This document shows, in pieces, positions 16,435 through 24,374 of a stretch of 39,691 nucleotides of DNA. Source of the stretch: an uncultured Alistipes sp. Lineage in GTDB: Bacteria > Bacteroidota > Bacteroidia > Bacteroidales > Rikenellaceae. Made by a program: the position numbers and the translations under genes. The notes beneath the pieces are model-generated. The model saw only the letters and a list, made by a program, of their open reading frames with translations. It was not told the DNA's origin and made no database searches. The stretch spans positions 1 through 39,691 of the forward strand of contig CALLRW010000044.1 of the NCBI GenBank assembly GCA_938014215.1. The letters run 5' to 3'. Position 1 is the stretch's first letter, and each line of letters opens with the position of its first letter.

Positions 16435-17172
16435 TTATTTGTAGGTTCGGGGTTTGAGATTGTTGAACTGCCACGTGCGGTCCCGCTTGTAGGTGTACCC
16501 TTCGGGCTTGTTCCAGTAGACGCGGCTGAAGTCGAAGTAGAATCCCTTGCGCTTCTTCCCCTCGACGACGTAGGGCGAGAGCAGCGGCACGAACTCCACC
16601 TTCCGGCTGATGATGCGGGCCTTTCCGTAGGCGAGCCCCTCGGCGGCCAGCACGTCGAGCGCATGGTCGAACATCAGCACGTGGCGCGGGGTCTTCTCCG
16701 TGAATCCGTCGCCCGAGTCGAGGATCGCGCGGATGACGCCGTTCATGCGGTTGGCATAGGCCTTTTCGCGCACGCGGTCGCCCAGCGCGCCGTAGGCAAA
16801 CGACATCATGTTGAGGACCTTCGGGCTGAACGGATCGCGGGCCAGGGCGTCGGTACCCAGCGAGATGAGCGTCTCGAGGGTTGTCGTGTCGGGCTTCTCG
16901 GGGTCGACGCCCGCGATGAGCAGCAGCATCTTGTCCAGATCGGGGTTCGTCGCCAGGGGTTTGTATTCGTCGCGGTAGGCGAACCCGTAGTAGAGGTAGT
17001 GGTAATCCTCGTCGGTAAGGGTTTCGTCGCCGGCGTTGTAGCGCATCATCAGCGCCGGGTAATAGTAGGGCGACTCGGCGTCGAGCGTCCGGTCGAGGAT
17101 CATCTCTTCGTCGGGGACCCGTGCGGCGGCGAGCGCCGGGATCATCATCAGGAGCAACAGCAGTCGTTTCAT
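16435..17172 (-). CDS. Secreted DUF4919 protein
   Basis: 245 residues from the ATG at 17172 (MKRLLLLLMMIPALAAARVPDEEMI, signal peptide with an ALAAA-type cleavage site and no lipobox). The mature part (DAESPYYYPALMMRYNAGDETLTDEDYHYLYYGFAYRDEY, then a TPR-like helical stretch and RKVEFVPLLSPYVVEGKKRKGFYFDFSRVYW) matches the Bacteroidetes family DUF4919 as I remember it; no function is known. The upstream extension of the frame to 17319 overlaps dapA and is not credible. It lies 29 nt after dapA and 6 nt before the C11 peptidase gene, suggesting a functional pair with the latter. Confidence 0.75.
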   Translation of the reverse strand: MKRLLLLLMMIPALAAARVPDEEMILDRTLDAESPYYYPALMMRYNAGDETLTDEDYHYLYYGFAYRDEYKPLATNPDLDKMLLLIAGVDPEKPDTTTLETLISLGTDALARDPFSPKVLNMMSFAYGALGDRVREKAYANRMNGVIRAILDSGDGFTEKTPRHVLMFDHALDVLAAEGLAYGKARIISRKVEFVPLLSPYVVEGKKRKGFYFDFSRVYWNKPEGYTYKRDRTWQFNNLKPRTYK

Positions 17173-17201
17173 CTCGTTCGTTTTCCGATACGAACGCAAA
17201 A

Positions 17202-18092
17202 TCAGCGCAAATCGTATCTCTCGATCAGACTTTTGAATCGTTCGCGCAGGCGTTCGGAGCCGGCGACGAGCGGCAGGCGCATCGTGTCGCCGATGCGGCC
17301 CATGACCGACAGGGCGCACTTCACGCCGACGGGATTCCCCTCCGCGAAAAGGGCCTTGACGGCTTCGTCCAGGGCTTCGTATTCGCGGTCGGCCGCTTCA
17401 AAATCGCCAGCCTTGGCGTGGTTGATGCAGCTCATAAACCGCTCGGGGAAGGCGTTGGCGGCCACCGAGATCACGCCGTCGCCGCCACGACGCATCAGTT
17501 CAATGGCCATTCCGTCGTCACCCGACAGAACGAGGAATCCTTCGGGACGGTTGTCGAGGATCTGCTGCATCTGTTCGATGTCGCCCGAAGCCTCCTTGAT
17601 GCCGATGACGTTTTTCAGTTCGCGGGCACAGCGCAGCGTGGTTTCAGCAGTCATGTTGACACCCGAACGGCCCGGGATATTGTAGAGGATCACCGGCAGG
17701 GGAGAGTGTTCCGAGACGGTCTTGAAGTGCTGGAAGAGCCCCTCCTGCGACGGTTTGTTGTAGTAGGGGGTCACGCTCAGGATGGCGTCGGCGCCGCGCA
17801 GGTCGAATTCGCGCAGCTGGTCCAGCACCTCGGAGGTGGAGTTGCCGCCGCAGCCCATCACCAGCGGCACGCGTCCGGCGATCTGGTTGGTGATGAACAT
17901 GGCGATGACGGCCCGTTCGGGCATGTAGAGCGTCGGGGTTTCGGCCGTGGTGCCCAGGGCGACGATGTAGTCGACGCCTCCGTCGATGACGTAATCGATC
18001 ATGCGGGCCAGGGCTTCGTAGTCAACTCGACCTTCCGTGGTGAATGGGGTGATCATGGCGGCACCTACGCCGGCCAGTTTGTGCTGTAACAT
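17202..18092 (-). CDS. dapA: 4-hydroxy-tetrahydrodipicolinate synthase
   Basis: 296-residue class I aldolase that condenses pyruvate with aspartate semialdehyde in lysine/diaminopimelate synthesis. GTTAETPTL (47-55) binds pyruvate, the VTPYYNKPS loop and Tyr137 (VILYNIPGRSG) form the proton relay, and Lys166 in GIKEASGD is the Schiff-base lysine. The length is normal. It lies 72 nt downstream of ligA on the same strand, a spacer that is purine-rich just before the ATG. Confidence 0.95.
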   Translation of the reverse strand: MLQHKLAGVGAAMITPFTTEGRVDYEALARMIDYVIDGGVDYIVALGTTAETPTLYMPERAVIAMFITNQIAGRVPLVMGCGGNSTSEVLDQLREFDLRGADAILSVTPYYNKPSQEGLFQHFKTVSEHSPLPVILYNIPGRSGVNMTAETTLRCARELKNVIGIKEASGDIEQMQQILDNRPEGFLVLSGDDGMAIELMRRGGDGVISVAANAFPERFMSCINHAKAGDFEAADREYEALDEAVKALFAEGNPVGVKCALSVMGRIGDTMRLPLVAGSERLRERFKSLIERYDLR

Positions 18093-18164
18093 GAATTCGT
18101 TTCTCTTTTTTGTTCTTTTTCAATCTCTTTTTCTCTTGGGCCTTGGGCCCTTTTGCCTGCTCTC

Positions 18165-20492
18165 TCAGAACAGTGTCTGATCCGTGGCCTCCGTCATTTG
18201 CTTGTCCGCCGCTTTTCCCGGCTTCCCGGCTGCGGCTTTTCCGGCTGCCGTGGTTTCTCCGGCTGCGGTCTCCGGGGCTGCGGCCGGCTCCTTTGACTCC
18301 TGGACCGGGGCAACCTCCGTTTCGGATGTCGTTTCCGTACCCTCGGGTGCCGCGTCTCCCTCGATGGGCGTTCCCGTACCCTCGGGTACCGCATCCGCTG
18401 CTCCGTTGGTCGGGGCCTGCCGGGTTGCGTCTGCCGGGGCGTCCGCCGCTCCGGCGGCTGGGAACTGCAGAGTCGTGTCGGCCGGGGCATTTGCCGGTCC
18501 GGCCTCCTCGATCATCCGGAAGAACTCCTCCTCGTCGATGATCCGGATCCCGAGCTTTTCGGCCTTCTTCAGCTTCGCCGGGCCCATCTTTTCGCCGGCC
18601 ACGATGTAGTCGACATTGCCCGATACGGCGGCCAGATTGCGTCCTCCGTGGGCCTCGATCAGGGCCTTCATCTCGTCACGGCTGCGCGAGAAGCGTCCCG
18701 AGACGACGAAACTCTTCCCGGCCAGCGCCTCCGACGCCAGTTCGCGGGCCTTCGTTTCGAACTGCAGCCCGGCGTCGCGCAGCCGACGGATGATCTCGCG
18801 GTTTCCCTCGTCGGCGAAGTACTCGCGGATGGCATCGGCGATGCGTTCGCCCACCTCGTCGGCCTCGACCAGCTCCTCGCGCGAGGCGGCCATCACGGCG
18901 TCGAGCGTGCGGAAGTGGTCGGCCAGGTACTTGGCCGTGGTCTCGCCCACGAAGCGGATCCCCAGCCCGAAGAGCACCCGTGCAAAGGGCACCTCCTTCG
19001 AGCGTTCGATCGAACGGATGATGTTCTCGGCCGACTTTTCGCCCAGCCGCGGCAGCGGGGCCAGCTGTTCGGCCCGCAGGTCGTAGAGGTCGGCCACCGT
19101 GTGGATCAGCCCGTTGTCGTAGAGCAGTTCGACGGTCTCCTCGCCCAGCCCCTCGATGTCGAGGGCCTTTCGGCGGATGAAGTGGATGATGCGGCCGATG
19201 ATCTGCGGGCGGCATCCGCTCTGGTTCGGACAGTAGTGCTTGGCCTCGCCCTCGTAGCGCACCAGCGGGGTGCCGCACACCGGGCATACCTTGATATATT
19301 CAAACGGGCGGCTGTCGGCCGGACGCTGCGAGAGGTCGACGCCCGTGATCTTGGGGATAATTTCGCCCCCCTTCTCGACGTAGACCATGTCTCCCGGGCG
19401 GATGTCCAGCTGGGCCATCTGCTCGGCATTGTGCAGCGTGGCGCGCCGCACGGTGGTGCCGGCCAGCAGCACCGGTTCGAGGTTGGCCACCGGCGTGATG
19501 GCCCCCGTCCGCCCGACTTGGAACGAGACGCTGTCGATGCGTGTGAGGGCCTGTTCGGCCTTGAACTTGTAGGCCACGGCCCATTTCGGGGCCTTGGCCG
19601 TGAAGCCCAGCTGACGCCGCACGGCGAAGTCGTTGACCTTGATCACCACGCCGTCGGTCGGGAAGGGCAGGGCATGGCGGGCCGTATCCCAGTAGCGGAT
19701 GAAGTCGTCGATCTCGTCGACCGTGTGGCAGATGCGCATCCGGTCCGAGATCTTGAATCCCCACTGGCGGGCCTTTTCGAGGCTCTCCCAGTGGGTTTTG
19801 AACGGGAGGTTGTCGCCCGCCAGCTGGTAGAGCGTGCAGTCCAGACCGCGCCGCGCCACGACGGCCGACGACTGCTGCTTGAGCGTTCCGGCGGCGGCGT
19901 TGCGCGGATTGGCGAAGAGCGGTTCGCCGTTGGCCTCGCGTTCGGCGTTGAGGCGGTCGAACGAGGCGTAGGGCATCAGGATCTCGCCGCGGATCTCGAA
20001 GTGTTCGGGCCAGCCGGTCCCGCGCAGGTGCAGCGGTACGGAGCGCACCGTGCGGACGTTGGCCGTGACGTCGTCGCCCGTGACGCCGTCGCCGCGGGTC
20101 GAGGCCTGGGTCAGCGCGCCGTTGTCGTAGGTCAGCGAGATGGCCGTACCGTCGAACTTCAGTTCGCAGACGTAGTCCGTCGGGCCGGCTTCGCGCTGGT
20201 TGCGGGCGAGGAATTCGTGGAGTTCGTCGAGCGAGTAGGTGTTTCCGAGCGAGAGCATCGGGTAGCGGTGGCGGACGGTGGCGAAGTCCGACGTCAGGTC
20301 GCTTCCGACGCGTACCGACGGCGAGTTGGGGTCGGCATATTCGGGGTGCGCGCGCTCCAGGTCCTGGAGTTCGCGCATCATCGTATCGAACTCGAAATCG
20401 GAGATTTCGGGGTTGTTCTCGACGTAATATTTGTAATTGTGATATTCGAGCTGCCGGCGCAGCTCCTCGATGCGTTCGCGTATCATACCCAT
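18165..20492 (-). CDS. ligA: NAD+-dependent DNA ligase with long C-terminal tail
   Basis: 775 residues, versus about 665-670 for typical LigA. Domain order is Ia and adenylation (active-site Lys112 in CELKFDGTAISL), OB fold, four-Cys zinc finger (CPVCGTPL...HYCPNQSGC), HhH repeats (about 500-580) and BRCT (about 590-665). After the BRCT domain there is an extra 110-residue Ala/Pro/Thr/Glu-rich tail, low complexity and probably disordered, ending in DQTLF. The ligase seals nicks in replication and repair. A second in-frame ATG is two codons downstream (20486). Divergent from the acidic-protein gene, with the inverted repeat GCGTAA-AG-TTACGC (20503-20516) just upstream. Confidence 0.95.
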   Translation of the reverse strand: MGMIRERIEELRRQLEYHNYKYYVENNPEISDFEFDTMMRELQDLERAHPEYADPNSPSVRVGSDLTSDFATVRHRYPMLSLGNTYSLDELHEFLARNQREAGPTDYVCELKFDGTAISLTYDNGALTQASTRGDGVTGDDVTANVRTVRSVPLHLRGTGWPEHFEIRGEILMPYASFDRLNAEREANGEPLFANPRNAAAGTLKQQSSAVVARRGLDCTLYQLAGDNLPFKTHWESLEKARQWGFKISDRMRICHTVDEIDDFIRYWDTARHALPFPTDGVVIKVNDFAVRRQLGFTAKAPKWAVAYKFKAEQALTRIDSVSFQVGRTGAITPVANLEPVLLAGTTVRRATLHNAEQMAQLDIRPGDMVYVEKGGEIIPKITGVDLSQRPADSRPFEYIKVCPVCGTPLVRYEGEAKHYCPNQSGCRPQIIGRIIHFIRRKALDIEGLGEETVELLYDNGLIHTVADLYDLRAEQLAPLPRLGEKSAENIIRSIERSKEVPFARVLFGLGIRFVGETTAKYLADHFRTLDAVMAASREELVEADEVGERIADAIREYFADEGNREIIRRLRDAGLQFETKARELASEALAGKSFVVSGRFSRSRDEMKALIEAHGGRNLAAVSGNVDYIVAGEKMGPAKLKKAEKLGIRIIDEEEFFRMIEEAGPANAPADTTLQFPAAGAADAPADATRQAPTNGAADAVPEGTGTPIEGDAAPEGTETTSETEVAPVQESKEPAAAPETAAGETTAAGKAAAGKPGKAADKQMTEATDQTLF

Positions 20493-20502
20493 AAATGTCG
20501 TG

Positions 20503-20516
20503 CGTAAAGTTACGCA
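20503..20516. promoter_or_regulatory. Inverted repeat upstream of ligA
   Basis: GCGTAA-AG-TTACGC, a perfect 6-bp inverted repeat 10 nt upstream of the ligA start. The minus-strand TAACTTTA inside it (20505-20512) is one mismatch from TAnnTTTG, so it may be a -7 box, an operator, or both. Confidence 0.35.
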
Positions 20517-20627
20517 TTTTGGCCGGAAGACGGCGGATTTTCAAAAAAAATGCAAAAAAAAATAGGAGATGTGGTGCGATTATCAAATTTTGCTTATAAT
20601 TGCAGAAAATTTCCAGGCTTAAATACC

Positions 20628-20966
20628 ATGGCTAAACAGAATACAGCAAAGAAACATATCGTTACCAGTTTCCATAATCTGACTCCCGAGATGCAGGAGG
20701 CTGTCAAGGAGAAATACCCGCTGGGGTTCACCGATGCGATGATTCGCGTGGACAAGCCCAACGGCGATTTTTTTTATGCCGTACCTTATGATACGGACGA
20801 AGTGGCCTATATGATCAAGATCGACGTGAAGATCGACGATTCGGCGCAGGACGACGACGACAAGGACTACTACGACGACGATCTGAAGGGAGCCGACGAG
20901 CTCCAGGGAGCCGACGACGATACGGTCGACATGGCCGAGTCGTCGGACGACGACGTCGATATCTGA
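20628..20966 (+). CDS. Small conserved-looking acidic protein
   Basis: 112 residues from ATG 20628 (MAKQNTAKKHIVTSFHNLTPEMQEAV). No signal peptide, so cytoplasmic. The first 75 residues look folded (LTPEMQEAVKEKYPLGFTDAMIRVDKPNGDFFYAVPYDTDEVAYMIKIDV); the last 40 are almost entirely Asp/Glu and probably disordered. Similar small acidic proteins are widespread in Bacteroidales next to various genes and are generally unassigned; I do not recognise a characterised family. TATAATTG (20595-20602) is a near -7 box. It lies 4 nt before the lipoprotein gene that follows, so they form an operon. Confidence 0.75.
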   Translation: MAKQNTAKKHIVTSFHNLTPEMQEAVKEKYPLGFTDAMIRVDKPNGDFFYAVPYDTDEVAYMIKIDVKIDDSAQDDDDKDYYDDDLKGADELQGADDDTVDMAESSDDDVDI

Positions 20967-20970
20967 CGCG

Positions 20971-21585
20971 GTGCGGAAAGCCTCTCTGGCGGCTCTGTTC
21001 CTGACGCTCGCGGCCACCTCCTGCGGACTGGCCGACGACGATCGCGCCGAAAAGAACAAATACGTCTACGTAACCTTCTTCGACAAGACATTCGAACGGT
21101 TCTGTCTCGAGAACTACGACCTGAACGGCGACGGACGCCTCTCGCGTTATGAGGCGCAGCGCGTCCGCGAGATGTCGTGCCCGGGGTTGGGCATTGCCTC
21201 GCTGAGCGATCTGGAGTCGTTTACGAGTCTCGAGCGGCTGGACTGCTCGCGCAATGACCTCAAGGAGCTGGATCTGCGGCCGTGCACGCTGCTGAAACGG
21301 ATTGACTGCAGCGGCAACCGGATCGCGCGGCTCGACGTGGAGGATCTGCGCGCCCTGGTGCAGCTCAACGCGGCGGACAACTACCTGACGCAGACCGACC
21401 TGACGTCGAACGGATCGCTCGCGGAGCTCGATCTGCGGCGCAACCGGCTGCAGACGCTCGATGTGGCCTCGTGTGCGGCGACGCTGCGGGCCGACGTGCG
21501 CGAGAATCCCGAGCTGGCGACGGTCTACTGCCGTTCGGGACAGGGCGTTACGTTCGACGGCATCACCCGTCTGGTCGAGCGCTGA
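20971..21585 (+). CDS. Lipoprotein with an EF-hand loop and leucine-rich repeats
   Basis: 204 residues from a GTG start at 20971, 4 nt after the acidic gene. The signal peptide ends with lipobox AATSC (Cys18). Residues 50-61 (DLNGDGRLSRYE) fit the canonical 12-residue EF-hand calcium loop at positions 1, 3, 5 and 12. Four leucine-rich repeats of about 20-22 residues follow (LERLDCSRNDLKELDL, LLKRIDCSGNRIARLDV, LVQLNAADNYLTQTDL, LAELDLRRNRLQTLDV), the bacterial BspA/internalin-like type with -LDCSxN- cores. LRRs suggest protein or surface binding; the EF-hand suggests calcium dependence. Partner unknown. Confidence 0.8.
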   Translation: MRKASLAALFLTLAATSCGLADDDRAEKNKYVYVTFFDKTFERFCLENYDLNGDGRLSRYEAQRVREMSCPGLGIASLSDLESFTSLERLDCSRNDLKELDLRPCTLLKRIDCSGNRIARLDVEDLRALVQLNAADNYLTQTDLTSNGSLAELDLRRNRLQTLDVASCAATLRADVRENPELATVYCRSGQGVTFDGITRLVER

Positions 21586-21938
21586 CGATACCGCCGGCGG
21601 GCTGTTCCATCTCCGTTTTTGTACGCTGAAACCCGCCAGGGCCCCGGGCTGCCTGCGCAACTTTCGCGTTTGACTGTTTCCGGCGGACGTCCCGTCCGAT
21701 GCCGGATTGCGGAATCCCGTTTCTTTCGGACCTTTTTTTTCGAAAACCGCTCCCGGTGGCTTTCGAGAGGGGCGTTTTGTGATGCCGTTCTCCGCTCCGG
21801 CGGGCCGGATCTCCTCTTTCCGACCGGTTTCGCACCGCAGTCCGACGCGGAGTGTCCCGTTTTTCGCTTCAGAAGGCCTGTTCATTCCCCCTTTGTACCC
21901 CGGTTTTTTATAATTTGTTGAAAAGTCGCGCGGCGACG
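21586..21938. other. Gene-free spacer before purA
   Basis: About 350 nt with no supported gene. Open frames across it on both strands have no start context, no family motifs and skewed composition. It holds a CCGCCGGCGG palindrome (21591-21600) just after the lipoprotein gene but no T-run, and becomes AT-rich near 21905 toward the purA promoter. Confidence 0.6.
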
Positions 21939-21970
21939 TTGCGCTTTTCGCGGATTATTTCGTACCTTTG
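21939..21970 (+). promoter_or_regulatory. purA promoter
   Basis: TTG (21939-21941), a 21-nt spacer and TACCTTTG (21963-21970), an exact -7 match. The predicted 5' leader to the ATG at 22016 is about 40 nt. Confidence 0.75.
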
Positions 21971-22015
21971 GATGCAAAAAATGTCTTTTGTAACCAAATA
22001 ACTGATCCGGATACA

Positions 22016-23290
22016 ATGAAAAAAGTAGACGTTATCCTCGGCCTCCAGTGGGGCGACGAGGGCAAGGGAAAGGTCGTGGACGTGCTCACGCCCCATTACG
22101 AGGTTGTAGCCCGATTCCAGGGTGGTCCCAATGCCGGTCATACGCTGGAGTTCGGCGGGGAGAAATACGTGCTCCGCTCTATTCCCTCGGGAATCTTCCA
22201 GGGCGGTAAAACCAACATCATCGGAAACGGCGTCGTTCTGGATGCCATTCTGTTCCGCGCCGAGGCCGAAGAGCTCGCCAAGAGCGGCCACGACATCACC
22301 AAGCAACTCTGCATTTCGAAAAAAGCCCATCTGATCCTCCCGACGCACCGGATCCTCGATGCCGCCTACGAGGCCGCCAAGGGCAGCGCCAAGATCGGTA
22401 CGACGGGCAAGGGCATCGGCCCGACCTACACCGACAAGGTCAGCCGCAACGGCATGCGTGTGGGCGATCTGCTGAGCCCCGATTTCGAGAAGATCTACGC
22501 CGCCGCCAAGGCCCGTCACGAGCGCATTCTCCGCGGTCTGGACTACAAGTACGACATCACGGAGCTCGAGGCACAGTGGTTCGACGCCGTGAAATACCTC
22601 CGCCGCTTCCAGATCATCGACAGCGAATACTTCGTCAACGACTGCCTGGCGCAGGGCAAGGCCATCCTGGCCGAGGGCGCCCAGGGCACGCTGCTCGACG
22701 TCGATTTCGGTTCGTATCCCTTTGTGACGTCGTCGAATACGGTCTGCGCCGGAGTCTGCACCGGCCTGGGCGTCGCCCCCAACCGCATCGGCGAGGTCTA
22801 CGGCATCTTCAAGGCCTACTGCACCCGTGTGGGCAGCGGTCCGTTCCCCACGGAGCTCTTCGACGAGACGGGTGAGAAGCTCAGCAACATCGGTCATGAG
22901 TTCGGAGCCGTTACGGGTCGCCGCCGCCGCTGCGGATGGCTCGACATGGTGGCGCTGAAGTATTCGATCATGATCAACGGCGTGACGCAGCTTATCATGA
23001 TGAAGTCCGACGTGATGAACGACTTCGACACGATCAAGATCGCCACGGCCTACGAAATCGGCGGCCGCCGCACCACGGAGTTCCCCTATACGATCACCGA
23101 CGACCTGAAACCCGTCTACACGGAGTTCCCGGGCTGGAAGTGCGATCTGCGTCAGTGCCGCAGCTACGAGGAGTTCCCCGAGGCCTTCAAGCGCTACGTC
23201 GAGTTCATCGAGCAGCAGACGGGTGTCCCCGTACGGATCATCTCGGTCGGTCCCGACCGCGGCGAGACGATCGTCCGTCCCCGGGCCTAG
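22016..23290 (+). CDS. purA: Adenylosuccinate synthetase
   Basis: 424 residues from ATG 22016 (MKKVDVILGLQWGDEGKGKVVD). It converts IMP, aspartate and GTP to adenylosuccinate in AMP synthesis. Catalytic Asp14 in the WGDEGKGK loop (12-19) and His42 in GGPNAGHT are present, as are the IMP-site GTTGKGIGPTYTDKV and the GTP-site FGAVTGRRRRCGWLD motifs. Normal length. An upstream extension of the frame to 21968 would overlap the promoter and is rejected. Confidence 0.97.
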   Translation: MKKVDVILGLQWGDEGKGKVVDVLTPHYEVVARFQGGPNAGHTLEFGGEKYVLRSIPSGIFQGGKTNIIGNGVVLDAILFRAEAEELAKSGHDITKQLCISKKAHLILPTHRILDAAYEAAKGSAKIGTTGKGIGPTYTDKVSRNGMRVGDLLSPDFEKIYAAAKARHERILRGLDYKYDITELEAQWFDAVKYLRRFQIIDSEYFVNDCLAQGKAILAEGAQGTLLDVDFGSYPFVTSSNTVCAGVCTGLGVAPNRIGEVYGIFKAYCTRVGSGPFPTELFDETGEKLSNIGHEFGAVTGRRRRCGWLDMVALKYSIMINGVTQLIMMKSDVMNDFDTIKIATAYEIGGRRTTEFPYTITDDLKPVYTEFPGWKCDLRQCRSYEEFPEAFKRYVEFIEQQTGVPVRIISVGPDRGETIVRPRA

Positions 23291-23378
23291 GCCGTCGTTT
23301 GCGCCGTATCCCTTTCCGGTCGTTTGACGCGGAGCCGGAGGCTTGCCGGGTGCGGGCGGAGGGTGCGGATGCGTGTTT

Positions 23379-23395
23379 TTCCCCGTTTCGGGGAA
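23379..23395. other. Hairpin in the purA-etfB spacer
   Basis: TTCCCCG-TTT-CGGGGAA, a perfect 7-bp stem with a 3-nt loop in the 205-nt spacer. It is preceded, not followed, by T residues on the plus strand, so it is not a classical terminator for purA. The rest of the spacer shows no gene. Confidence 0.5.
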
Positions 23396-23495
23396 GTCCG
23401 TTTACGGAGGGCGTTGGAGCCGAAGAGCGTGGATCCCGACCCCGATTCGTCCCCCTGCGGTTGTGAATTGAAAAGAAATTTCGACTAAACTTAAT

Positions 23496-24374
23496 ATGTT
23501 GCAAAACCTTAAAATTCTGGTTCTGGCCAAACAGGTGCCCGATACCCGCAACGTGGGCAAGGACGCGATGACCCCCGAAGGAACGGTCAATCGTGCGGCA
23601 CTCCCGGCCATCTTCAATCCCGAGGACCTCAATGCCCTCGAAGCCGCCCTGCGGCTCAAGGACCGTGTCGAAGGATCGACGGTCCATATCCTTACGATGG
23701 GTCCCCAGCGGGCCGCCGACATCATCCGTGATGCCATGTTCCGTGGTGCCGACGGCGGTTATCTGCTTTCGGGCCGCGAATTTGCCGGTTCCGATACGCT
23801 GGCAACCTCCTATGCGCTCTCCTGCGCGCTGAAGAAGATTCAGCCCGACGTGATCTTCGCCGGCCGTCAGGCCATCGACGGCGATACGGCCCAGGTGGGT
23901 CCGCAGGTGGCCGAGAAGCTCGGCCTGCCGCAGGTGACCTACGCCGAGGAGATCGTCGACGTGAAGGAGCACTCGCTGGTGATCAAGCGCCGTCTGGAGC
24001 ACGGTGTAGAGACGGTCGAGTGTCCGATTCCGGCCGTCGTGACGGTCAACGGTTCGGCCGCCGAGTGCCGCCCGCGCAACGCCAAGCGCGTGATGAAGTA
24101 CAAGGGTGCCCTGGCCGGCTCGGAGATCGCCGCCGCACCCGATTCGGCCGCCGCCCGCCGCGCCGCCGCCAAGCCCTATCTGCAGATTGTCGAGTGGGCC
24201 GCCGCCGACGTGGATCCCGATCCGGCACAGCTCGGCCTGCAGGGTTCGCCCACGAAGGTCAAGAAGATCGAGAACGTCGTCTTCGCCGCCAAGGAGGCCA
24301 AGCGTCTCACGGCTTCGGACGAGGATATCAATTCACTGATGGTTGAACTTATTGCGAGCCACACGCTCGGTTAA
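23496..24374 (+). CDS. etfB: Electron transfer flavoprotein, beta subunit
   Basis: 292 residues, slightly long for EtfB. It binds AMP or, in bifurcating types, a second FAD, and with EtfA shuttles electrons from acyl-CoA dehydrogenase. KILVLAKQVPDT at the N-terminus, the internal DVIFAGRQAIDGDTAQVGPQVAEKLGLPQVTYAEEI stretch and the C-terminal NSLMVELIASHTLG are characteristic. Its TAA stop overlaps the etfA ATG by one base (TAATG), so the subunits are translationally coupled. Confidence 0.95.
   Translation: MLQNLKILVLAKQVPDTRNVGKDAMTPEGTVNRAALPAIFNPEDLNALEAALRLKDRVEGSTVHILTMGPQRAADIIRDAMFRGADGGYLLSGREFAGSDTLATSYALSCALKKIQPDVIFAGRQAIDGDTAQVGPQVAEKLGLPQVTYAEEIVDVKEHSLVIKRRLEHGVETVECPIPAVVTVNGSAAECRPRNAKRVMKYKGALAGSEIAAAPDSAAARRAAAKPYLQIVEWAAADVDPDPAQLGLQGSPTKVKKIENVVFAAKEAKRLTASDEDINSLMVELIASHTLG

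Noticed and set aside
15175..17685. 836-residue plus-strand open frame
   Set aside because: Antisense to the clostripain, DUF4919 and dapA genes, all supported by conserved motifs and signal peptides.
18648..20507. 619-residue plus-strand open frame
   Set aside because: Antisense to ligA; no recognisable domain.
21707..21921. Small plus-strand ORFs before purA
   Set aside because: No start-site context or promoter, no homology, and several overlapping frames are open only because the DNA is GC-rich.
23379..23395. purA terminator
   Set aside because: The hairpin is perfect but lacks a following T-run on the plus strand, so it is listed only as a hairpin.
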